From Micromonospora sp. FIMYZ51 (GTDB lineage Bacteria; Actinomycetota; Actinomycetes; Mycobacteriales; Micromonosporaceae): 64,000 nucleotides of DNA. Of the stretch, positions 17,381 through 23,785 are shown piece by piece. Position 1 is the first letter of the stretch; each line of letters starts with the position of its first letter. The position numbers were made by a program, and so were the translations under genes. Location of the stretch: the NCBI RefSeq assembly GCF_038246755.1, contig NZ_CP134706.1, positions 5,456,001 through 5,520,000 on the forward strand, written 5' to 3'. A model generated the notes under the pieces. The model searched no databases. It was not told the DNA's origin and was given only the letters and a program-made list of their open reading frames with translations.

Positions 17381-17536
17381 CACGTTCGATCCGCTCGGCT
17401 GCCCCGCACGTTCGATCCGCCCCGCCGCCCCGCACGTTCGATCCGCCCCGCCGCCCCGCACGTTCGATCCGCCCCGCCGCCCCGCACGTTCGATCCGCCC
17501 CGCCGCCCCGCACGTTCGATCCGCTCGGCTGCCCCA
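17381..17536. repeat. Six tandem copies of a 26-bp unit
   Basis: Unit CACGTTCGATCCGCCCCGCC followed by GCCCCG, 26 bp. Copies 2-5 are identical; copies 1 and 6 share the same variant (CGCTCGGCT in place of CGCCCCGCC). The array begins 15 bp upstream of the DinB start, where its promoter should be. Confidence 0.95.
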
Positions 17537-17650
17537 CGCGACGCGGCAGCGGGTATGCCAACTGCCGCTGCGCGACGCGGCAGCGGGTGTGCCAGCTGCC
17601 GCTGCGCGACACGCCAGCTGTCGCTGCGCGACGCGGCAGCGGTGTGCTGG
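17537..17650. repeat. Degenerate tandem repeat built on CGCTGCGCGACGCGGCAGCGG
   Basis: Three to four imperfect units of about 34 bp (GCGACGCGGCAGCGGGTGTG then CCAGCTGC) directly follow the 26-bp array and end about 40 bp before the small gene at 17693. Each unit can fold on itself (CCGCTGCGCGACGCGGCAGCGG). Confidence 0.8.
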
Positions 17651-17692
17651 CTATCCGCTGCGGAAGCGGCGACGGGCGGGCAGGATGGGCGC

Positions 17693-17899
17693 ATGGCAGG
17701 AACGGTTGAGATTCCACTTGTGGGTGGTTCGGCGGATGGGCAGCACGTCACCGTCGAGTTGGACCCGAACGGCCGGCCCCCGCTGACCCACCACCACCTG
17801 GGTCCGGCCGGCCTGGCCGAGGCCGACATCTACGAGTTGGAGTCGATCGACGCCAGCGGCCAGCAGTGGTGCTACCGCTGGCGGGGACCGGCCGTCTGA
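17693..17899 (+). CDS. Small hypothetical protein, 68 residues
   Basis: MAGTVEIPLVGGSADGQHVT followed by VELDPNGRPPLTHHHLGP and a C-terminal YELESIDASGQQWCYRWRG. The start at 17693 has AGGA eight bases upstream. It looks like a small beta-rich soluble protein; the family is not recognised. It is convergent with the pyruvyl-transferase gene, with only 11 bp between them. Confidence 0.65.
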   Translation: MAGTVEIPLVGGSADGQHVTVELDPNGRPPLTHHHLGPAGLAEADIYELESIDASGQQWCYRWRGPAV

Positions 17900-17910
17900 G
17901 CGGCGTCCGG

Positions 17911-19056
17911 TCAGGCACCGACCTCGGCGAGGGACCGGCTGCGTAGGCTCTCCAGCACCGCTGCGGTCACCCGCGAGGTGCCCCGGGCCTCCTCGCAGAC
18001 CTGCGCCACCCGCCGCGCGGTGTGCTCCGCCCGCTGGTCGCGCTCGTCCCACAACTGGTCGACCTCGGCCAGCAGCGGACCCTCCACCTCCCGCTCCACC
18101 CCGCGCAACGCCGGCACCCCCAACCGCTGGGCCAGGTCGAAGACCTTGCCGGCGTACGGGAGGGGCAGGAACGGCGTACCCATCATCGCGGCGAAGATCA
18201 GGAAGTGCAGCCGCATGCCGACCGCCAGGTCGAAGTGGCGCATCAGCCCCAGCACCTGCTCCGGCGAGTAGGTGCCGTGCAGGATTCGCCCCCGCTCCGC
18301 CGCGATCATGTGCGACAGTACGCCGTGCGAGTGCCGGATGTCGTCGCGTTCCATCGGCACGAACAGCACATGCGCGTCGATCCGGTGCACCAGGAAGTCG
18401 CCGATCTGGGCCAGCAGACGGTGGTAGCCGTCCACGTCGAGCCGTTCGGCGGCCCGGCCCGGCTCCCGCACGCTCATTCCCACCAGCCGTTTGCCGTCGG
18501 GCACACCCTCCTCACGCAGCAGGCTCGCCGGAAACTCCGCCGGTTGCAGCAGGAACGCCGGATCGGCGGTGACGGTGATCGGGTTGAGCAGCCCCGCTTC
18601 CTCCAGCACCATCCGTGACTCCTGGTCGCGTACCGTGACCTGGGTGGCCCCGGCAAGGGTCTCGCGGACCATGCCGGTGTCCACCATCTCGCTCAGTGGT
18701 CCGACGCCGACCGCGTAGGTCAGCAGGGGCAGGCCGCGTTCCTGCGCGACCCGGACGACCCGCAGGTAGCGCCGGGCCTCCTTGTCGTAGAGGATGCCGC
18801 CGCCGCCGAGGATGAGCAGGTCCAACTGGGACAGTACGAGGGCCGAGTCGCTGCGGCTGACCCCCTCCCAGGGCACCGCCTCCACATCCGGGTGCGCCTG
18901 TCGGGTGTGCTCCGGATTGCGCGAGAAGACGATGATCCGGCCATTCGGCTCCTGCTGTCGCAGATCGGTCAGCAGGCCGGTGAGAATCGCCTCGTCGCCG
19001 AGATTGCGCCCGCCGTACGAGCCGAGCACGCCGATGGTCAGTGCGGCACGCGTCAT
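17911..19056 (-). CDS. Polysaccharide pyruvyl transferase family protein (CsaB-like)
   Basis: A 381-residue protein with the family pattern: VLGSYGGRNLGDEAILTGLL at the N-terminus, LLILGGGGILYDKE near residue 80, VRDQESRMVLEEAG near 143 and the C-terminal GMRLHFLIFAAMMGTPFLPLPYAGK (residues about 280-304). CsaB-type enzymes transfer pyruvate from phosphoenolpyruvate to sugars of cell-wall polymers, which anchors S-layer or surface proteins in some bacteria; the acceptor here is unknown. The ATG at 19056 is preceded by AAGGAGGAGC. It is divergent from the kinase-like gene at 19170. Confidence 0.88.
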   Translation of the reverse strand: MTRAALTIGVLGSYGGRNLGDEAILTGLLTDLRQQEPNGRIIVFSRNPEHTRQAHPDVEAVPWEGVSRSDSALVLSQLDLLILGGGGILYDKEARRYLRVVRVAQERGLPLLTYAVGVGPLSEMVDTGMVRETLAGATQVTVRDQESRMVLEEAGLLNPITVTADPAFLLQPAEFPASLLREEGVPDGKRLVGMSVREPGRAAERLDVDGYHRLLAQIGDFLVHRIDAHVLFVPMERDDIRHSHGVLSHMIAAERGRILHGTYSPEQVLGLMRHFDLAVGMRLHFLIFAAMMGTPFLPLPYAGKVFDLAQRLGVPALRGVEREVEGPLLAEVDQLWDERDQRAEHTARRVAQVCEEARGTSRVTAAVLESLRSRSLAEVGA

Positions 19057-19169
19057 CCGTCGCTCCTCCTTAGGTGCGTCCGCTCCGACGTTCCCGCTGC
19101 GGCCGGGAACACTCCTCGGCCCGCACCCGGTGGGAACCCGGTTGCCCTCGTCGGCCCGGTCCGGGCACG

Positions 19170-20117
19170 GTGAGCGGTGTGCAGGTGGCTACGAAGAATC
19201 GACTCCGCTGGGAGCAGCTGCCCCAGGATGTCCGCTCCGCCGTCGAGGACATTCTCGGCGATCGGGTGGTGGCGGCCGTGTCGCAGCCCGGCGGCTACTC
19301 ACCGGGCACCGCGGACCGGGTCCGCACCGCCGATGGCCGGCGGGCCTTCGTCAAGGCGGTCAGCCCGGCACAGAACCCGGACAGCCCGGGGATGCACCGC
19401 GCCGAGGCCCGGGTCACCGCCGCGCTGCCGGCGTACGCGCCGACGCCCCGGCTGCTCGGCTGTTACGACGACGGCTACTGGGTGGCCCTCGTGCTCACCG
19501 ACGTCGACGGGCGGCACCCGGCGGCCCCGTGGCAGTCCGACGAACTGGCCGCCGTGCTGGCGGCACTGGAGTCGATGGCCACGGCGCTGACCCCGACACC
19601 GGTGCTTGAGGTACCGACCGTCGCCGAGCACCTGGCCGAGGACTTCGCCGGCTGGCGCCTGGTCGCCGAGGATCCGCCGCCCGATCTGGACCCGTGGGCC
19701 CGGGCGCACCTGGACGACCTCGTCGCGGCGACCGAGCACGGCCTCACCCTGCTGGCCGGCGACACCCTCTGCCACGTCGACATGCGCGCCGACAATCTGC
19801 TTGTCGATGCGGCGGGCCGGGTCACCGTGGTCGACTGGCCGTGGGCGTGCCGTGGCCCCGCCTGGCTGGACACCGCGATGCTGCTGCTGGACGTACGCCT
19901 CAATGGTGGCCACGACATCGAGGCCCTGCTACACCGGCTGCCGGTCCTCGCCGACGCCGATCCGGCGGCGGTGACCGGCCTCTACGCCGGCCTGGCCGGC
20001 TTCTTCACCGACCGGGCCCGTCGGCCACCGCCGCCGGGCATCCCCACCGTCCGAGCCTTCCAGCGGGCCCAGTCCGAGGCCGCGCTCGGTTGGCTGGCCG
20101 AGCGGCTGTCGACCTGA
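19170..20117 (+). CDS. Aminoglycoside phosphotransferase (APH)-family kinase-like protein
   Basis: A protein of 315 residues with the protein-kinase-like APH fold. The catalytic loop reads CHVDMRADNLLVD (residues about 202-214) and the metal-binding Asp follows in VTVVDWPWACRGPAWLD. These match H-x-D-x(4)-N and the DxD/DFG position of the family. Members phosphorylate aminoglycosides, choline, homoserine or macrolides; nothing here points to resistance rather than metabolism. GTG codons at 19170, 19179 and 19185 are all possible starts. The gene is divergent from the pyruvyl transferase and followed by degenerate repeats. Confidence 0.83.
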   Translation: MSGVQVATKNRLRWEQLPQDVRSAVEDILGDRVVAAVSQPGGYSPGTADRVRTADGRRAFVKAVSPAQNPDSPGMHRAEARVTAALPAYAPTPRLLGCYDDGYWVALVLTDVDGRHPAAPWQSDELAAVLAALESMATALTPTPVLEVPTVAEHLAEDFAGWRLVAEDPPPDLDPWARAHLDDLVAATEHGLTLLAGDTLCHVDMRADNLLVDAAGRVTVVDWPWACRGPAWLDTAMLLLDVRLNGGHDIEALLHRLPVLADADPAAVTGLYAGLAGFFTDRARRPPPPGIPTVRAFQRAQSEAALGWLAERLST

Positions 20118-20121
20118 CCGC

Positions 20122-20270
20122 CCGCCCTCGGCGCACAGCCGCCGTCGGAAGCCGAACCTCGGTGCGCGGCCGCCCGCACCGCCGAAAGCCGGACCTCGGC
20201 GCGCAGCCGCCCACCGCAGGAAGCCGAACCTCGGCGCGCAGCGGCACACGCCGCCGGAGCCGGGCTCGGC
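20122..20270. repeat. Degenerate tandem repeat, about 36-bp unit
   Basis: Four imperfect units containing GCCGAACCTCGGCGCGCAGC lie between the APH-like gene and the TetR gene. No reading frame in this stretch is convincing. Confidence 0.7.
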
Positions 20271-20336
20271 GCGCTGGGACGATGGCGGCCAGCAGTGGGA
20301 CGTCCCGGTCGAGCCGGCGCGGCGCTCGCCGGCCGG

Positions 20337-20918
20337 TCAGTCGGTGGGGTGCGCGACGGCGAGTCGTGACACCAGGGCCTCGACCACCCGGTCGGTGTCG
20401 AAGCCAGCGTCGATCGAGGCGGTGAGCAGGTCGAGCAGCAGGCCGTCGATCGCGTAGTGCAGCAGGGCCACCTCGAATGCGCCGCCGGGCAGCCCGGCGG
20501 CGATATGGAAGGCGACGTCGTCGCGGTAGCCGCGGCGCAGCGTGTCGCCAAGGATTCGGGCCAGACCGGGCCGGCGGGCGGCCTCCAGGCGCAACTCGAT
20601 CAGGGCCCGGGTCAGGTCGGGTTGCCTGGTGGTCCGCTCGACGATGTAGCGGACGTAGTCGGTGAAGAGATCCAGGGACGGCTCCCGGCCGGCCAGCCGG
20701 GCGAGCACCGCCTCGTCCGGGGCGAACCGCTCGAAGATCCGCTCGGCGAGCGCGCCGAGCAGGTCGTCGCGGGACCGGAAGTAGTTGGAGGCGGTGCCGA
20801 GGGGTAGCCCCGCCTCGGCATCGACGGCGCGGTGGGTGAGACCGCGCGCTCCGGCGGCGGCGAGCACCCGCAGCCCGGCGTCCGCCAGGGCCGCCCGGCG
20901 TTGCGGGTTACGTGCCAC
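20337..20918 (-). CDS. TetR-family transcriptional regulator
   Basis: A 193-residue repressor type. The DNA-binding domain is residues about 8-55, with AALADAGLRVLAAAGARGLTHRAVDAEAGLPLGTASNYFRSRDDLL; the remainder is the helical ligand-binding and dimer domain. I chose the GTG at 20918 (VARNPQRRA), close to the conserved first helix; an ATG at 20942 would add eight residues lacking family similarity. It is divergent from the RibD-like reductase gene and a 24-bp inverted repeat lies between them, which suggests it controls itself and that gene. Confidence 0.87.
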   Translation of the reverse strand: MARNPQRRAALADAGLRVLAAAGARGLTHRAVDAEAGLPLGTASNYFRSRDDLLGALAERIFERFAPDEAVLARLAGREPSLDLFTDYVRYIVERTTRQPDLTRALIELRLEAARRPGLARILGDTLRRGYRDDVAFHIAAGLPGGAFEVALLHYAIDGLLLDLLTASIDAGFDTDRVVEALVSRLAVAHPTD

Positions 20919-20948
20919 AGAAAAGACCCTAGCACCAACCACAACAGG

Positions 20949-20972
20949 TGTCGTACATTGTCGACCACGACA
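20949..20972. promoter_or_regulatory. Candidate TetR operator
   Basis: A 24-bp dyad with 6-bp arms TGTCGT (20949-20954) and ACGACA (20967-20972) lies between the divergent TetR and reductase starts. Size and place fit a TetR-family operator. It sits 24 bp before the TTG start of the reductase, so binding would block transcription or ribosome access. Confidence 0.45.
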
Positions 20973-20995
20973 TCCGTAGTGATTGGGGTACCGCT

Positions 20996-21586
20996 TTGCG
21001 CAAGCTCGTCTACTTCGTCGCCAGCAGCATCGACGGATTCATCGCCGCGCCCGACGGCTCCTACGACTTTCTCGACCCCGCCCCGGAGGCCCTGCGCCAC
21101 CTCGTCACGCACTGGCCGCAGACCCTGCCGAGCTTCGCCCACGAGCACCTCGGCATCGACCGCCCGCAGGGCCGCTTCGACACGGTCCTGATGGGCCGCG
21201 CCACCTACGAGCCGGCGCTGCGGCTCGGCGTCACCAGCCCGTACGCACACCTCAAGCAGTACGTCTTCACCCGCTCGCTGCCCTCGTCCCAGGATCGGGA
21301 CCCGGAGATCGTCTCGGGCGACCCGGTCGCCTTCGTCCGCGAACTCAAGCGCCGGCCCGGCCGCGACATCTGGCTCTGCGGCGGCGGTCAGCTCGCCGGG
21401 CAGTTGCTGCCCGAGGTGGACGAGCTGCTGATCAAGGTCAATCCGGTAGTGGTCGGCAGCGGGGTGCCGCTGGCCACCCGTGACTTCGCCCCACGGCGGT
21501 TCACCCTGCTGGAAACCACCGCAGTCGGTGCCGGCGTGGTGCTACTGCACTACCGCATCGGCACCGAGACCGGTCCGGGTGAGTGA
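20996..21586 (+). CDS. RibD C-terminal / dihydrofolate-reductase-fold protein
   Basis: A 196-residue reductase-fold protein: RKLVYFVASSIDGFIAAPDG at the start (the usual N-terminus of the family), DTVLMGRATYEPAL near residue 62 and IWLCGGGQLAGQLLPEVDEL near 125-144, the NADPH-binding Gly-rich segment. Members are NADPH-dependent reductases of largely unknown substrate. I prefer TTG 20996, since it places the canonical M/L-RKLVYF at residue 1; a GTG at 20948 would add 16 residues and overlap the presumed TetR operator. The divergent TetR gene is its likely regulator. Confidence 0.83.
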   Translation: MRKLVYFVASSIDGFIAAPDGSYDFLDPAPEALRHLVTHWPQTLPSFAHEHLGIDRPQGRFDTVLMGRATYEPALRLGVTSPYAHLKQYVFTRSLPSSQDRDPEIVSGDPVAFVRELKRRPGRDIWLCGGGQLAGQLLPEVDELLIKVNPVVVGSGVPLATRDFAPRRFTLLETTAVGAGVVLLHYRIGTETGPGE

Positions 21587-21618
21587 AGGCCGGCCCGAGA
21601 CGAAAAGCGGGGCGAAGC

Positions 21619-22416
21619 TCAGACCGGCGGGGTGGCCGAGTGGGTGAGGAACGGCAGCACGGTCGCGGGCAGGGCCGGCGAGTCCACGATGTCGTAGTGG
21701 GTCAGGCCAGGCAACACCGCCAGCCGGGCACCGGGGCGGTCCCGACCGTCCCAGCCGGCATCCCGGTGCCCGCCGCCGAGCAGACCGAAGCACTCCACCA
21801 TGTGCGTCGCGCGCACCGAGTCGGCATCGGCGTAGACAAGCATGGTGGGCGTGGTCATCGCGGCCACCTCGGCCGACCAGTCGTACTCGCGGCGCAGCAA
21901 CTCGCCGGTCTTGGCCCAGAGCCGCGGCCAGTCCTGCGGACGCGGCGCGAGGCTCTGGTAGAGCTGATGCGGCGGGGTGCCCCGCATCCGCTCGCCGGCC
22001 GCCTCGTCCGGCTCGGGCATCCCGGCGAGCACCTCGGGATACCAGCCCTGCCGGCGGCACGGCGCGGAGACCACCACCAGCTTGCGGAGCAGTTCCCGGT
22101 GCTGGATCGCCAGCCGCAGCGCCACCCCACCACCGAGCGAGAAGCCGAGCACGTCGGCCGGGACCAGGTCGAGCTGCACCATCAGCGCGGCCACGTCGTC
22201 GGCCATCGACTCGTAGCGCAGCGGTCGGTCGATGTCGGCGGTGCGCCCGTGGCCCTGGAGGTCGACGCCGATCACCCGCCGCCGTTCGGCGAGCGCGGGC
22301 CGGATGGCGGTGAACGTCTCCACCGCGCCGAATCCGCCGTGCAACAGCACCAACGGGCGGCCCGAGCCGTACTCCTGGTAGCCCAGGCGTACCCCGTTGG
22401 CCTCCGCGTACGGCAC
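21619..22416 (-). CDS. Alpha/beta hydrolase
   Basis: A 265-residue alpha/beta-hydrolase fold protein. The oxyanion strand is PLVLLHGGFGAVE, the nucleophile elbow GFSLGGG (Ser near residue 95), the acid lies in LVYADADSV and the catalytic His in PGLTHYDIV (near residue 243). There is no signal peptide. The substrate class (ester, epoxide, haloalkane or C-C bond) cannot be assigned. The dispersed repeat copy 4 lies about 80 bp upstream of its start. Confidence 0.86.
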   Translation of the reverse strand: MPYAEANGVRLGYQEYGSGRPLVLLHGGFGAVETFTAIRPALAERRRVIGVDLQGHGRTADIDRPLRYESMADDVAALMVQLDLVPADVLGFSLGGGVALRLAIQHRELLRKLVVVSAPCRRQGWYPEVLAGMPEPDEAAGERMRGTPPHQLYQSLAPRPQDWPRLWAKTGELLRREYDWSAEVAAMTTPTMLVYADADSVRATHMVECFGLLGGGHRDAGWDGRDRPGARLAVLPGLTHYDIVDSPALPATVLPFLTHSATPPV

Positions 22417-22498
22417 CTGCCCCTCCCTGTTCGGCCGGGCTGCCGCAGCATTGCGGGCCGGGGGTTATCGGAGTGTCGGGAGTCAAAAAGTGTCGGGA

Positions 22499-22548
22499 GT
22501 TAAGAGGGGGCCCCTGCTATACAAAAGGCGTTAACAGGGGGCCCTTCC
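22499..22548. repeat. 50-bp bipartite repeat, copy 4
   Basis: On the minus strand: GGAAGGGCCCCCTGTTAAC (22530-22548), a 12-bp spacer, and a second 19-mer (22499-22517). It starts eight bases beyond the 3' end of tRNA-Val. Confidence 0.92.
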
Positions 22549-22555
22549 TTGCGGG

Positions 22556-22627
22556 TGGGCGCGGCAGGTTTCGAACCTGCGACCCCTCGCTTGTAAGGCG
22601 AGTGCTCTCCCACTGAGCTACGCGCCC
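22556..22627 (-). tRNA. tRNA-Val (anticodon UAC)
   Basis: The cloverleaf is complete on the minus strand: acceptor GGGCGCG pairing with CGCGCCC, D-arm GCTCAGTGGGAGAGC, anticodon stem CTCGC/GCGAG around the loop CTTACAA (anticodon TAC), a 5-nt variable loop, and T-arm GCAGGTTCGAAACCTGC. The length is 72 nt with discriminator A. CCA is not encoded (CCC follows). It reads GUA and probably GUG valine codons. Confidence 0.96.
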
Positions 22628-22714
22628 GGAAACGCCGTACGGCGGACCGGCGGTTGGCAGCTTACCCTGCCGCCCACCGGCCCGGCCGGACACCTCACAC
22701 CGGTCGCGACCGGA

Positions 22715-23179
22715 TCAGGCGCCGGTCTCCGCCAGCGCCTTGCGCCAGCCCTGCTGGTCGCGGGGCTCACCCGGCATGTTCATCTCGGCGAAGCGGACGA
22801 TGCCGGCCTTGTCGATGACGAAGGTGCCCCGGTTGGCGATGCCGGCGACGTCGTTGAAGACCCCGTACGCCTGGGCGACGGCACCGTGCGGCCAGAAGTC
22901 GGCGAGCAGCGGGAACTGGTAGCCCTCCCGGTCCGCCCAGATCTTGTGGGCGTAGACCGAGTCGACGCTGACGGTCAGCACCTGGACGTCGTCGTTGACG
23001 TACTCGTTGAGGTTGTCCCGCACCTCGCACAGCTCGCCCTGGCAGACGCCGGTGAAGGCCAGCGGGTAGAAGACCAGCAGGACGGTACGCCGGCCGCGGA
23101 AGTCGGCGAGCCGTACCTCCTGGTTGTTCTGGTCCTTCAGCACGAAGTCCGGCGCTTCGGCGCCAACCTCGATCGGCAT
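22715..23179 (-). CDS. AhpE-type peroxiredoxin
   Basis: A 154-residue thiol peroxidase closely resembling mycobacterial AhpE: VGAEAPDFVLKDQNNQEV, then the peroxidatic-cysteine block LLVFYPLAFTGVCQGELC (Cp = Cys46), FPLLADFWPHGAVAQAYGVFN and GIANRGTFVIDKAGIVRFAEM. AhpE reduces peroxides and peroxynitrite and is recycled by mycothiol/mycoredoxin or thioredoxin. Unlike M. tuberculosis AhpE, recalled as having Asp there, Cys51 follows at the C-x4-C spacing of PrxQ proteins. I chose the ATG at 23179, which has GAGGAG five bases upstream; a GTG at 23185 is possible. Confidence 0.9.
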   Translation of the reverse strand: MPIEVGAEAPDFVLKDQNNQEVRLADFRGRRTVLLVFYPLAFTGVCQGELCEVRDNLNEYVNDDVQVLTVSVDSVYAHKIWADREGYQFPLLADFWPHGAVAQAYGVFNDVAGIANRGTFVIDKAGIVRFAEMNMPGEPRDQQGWRKALAETGA

Positions 23180-23234
23180 GTGCACTCCTCGGTATCGAGA
23201 CGGGATGGCTCAGCCTGTCACACCGGCAGACAGG

Positions 23235-23672
23235 TCACTTCCGGCCCTTGGCACCTCGGCGCAGCACCAGGCGGGCGCCGCTCCAGTCCTTGCCGGCGTT
23301 CACCGTCGAGGTCTGCTGAAGGCCGGCGGTGGGAGCGGACTCGGCGATCTCGCTCGGCTCGACGTGGCCCTCGCGGCCGGCCTTGGGCGTCAGCAACCAC
23401 ACGACCCCGTTGTCCGCCAGCGGGGCGAGGGTCTCGACGAGTAGTTCGAAGAGGTCACCGTCGCCGTCCCGATACCACACCAGAACCGCGTCGACCACCT
23501 CGTCGGTGTCCTCGTCGACGAGTTCCCCACAACGGTCGGTCAGGGCGTCCCGGAGATCCTGGTCGACGTCGTCGTCGTAACCGATCTCCATGACGACCAT
23601 CCCCGGCTCGATGCCGAACCGGTCCGCCAGGCTGCGTACCCCGTCGGCAGCCTGACCAGCGGTCGCGCTCAC
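23235..23672 (-). CDS. DUF3052 family protein
   Basis: A 145-residue acidic protein of the actinobacterial DUF3052 family: DRFGIEPGMVVMEIGYDDDVDQDLRDAL, then ELVDEDTDEVVDAVLVWYRDGDGDL and DNGVVWLLTPKAGREGHVEPSEIAE, ending in a basic tail GARLVLRRGAKGRK. Its function is unknown. In actinobacteria it commonly lies between the AhpE peroxiredoxin and aceE or the E1 genes, as here. The GTG at 23672 has AGGAGG nine bases upstream; the ATG at 23690 would overlap that site. Confidence 0.88.
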   Translation of the reverse strand: MSATAGQAADGVRSLADRFGIEPGMVVMEIGYDDDVDQDLRDALTDRCGELVDEDTDEVVDAVLVWYRDGDGDLFELLVETLAPLADNGVVWLLTPKAGREGHVEPSEIAESAPTAGLQQTSTVNAGKDWSGARLVLRRGAKGRK

Positions 23673-23785
23673 TGTCGCGTGCCTCCTCATCTCGGGCGAG
23701 TTCCCGGACGTCCACTCGACGCCGTCAGGCAAAGTCCACACAGTCGCGGCCTCCTGCGCAAGTGGCGCACCGGGTGGAACGAAAT

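Noticed and set aside
17381..17536. CRISPR-like direct repeats
   Set aside because: The 26-bp units are contiguous with no unique spacers and no cas genes lie nearby; this is a simple tandem array.
19170..20117. Aminoglycoside resistance gene
   Set aside because: The fold is APH-like, but the family also covers metabolic kinases and nothing in context indicates antibiotic resistance.
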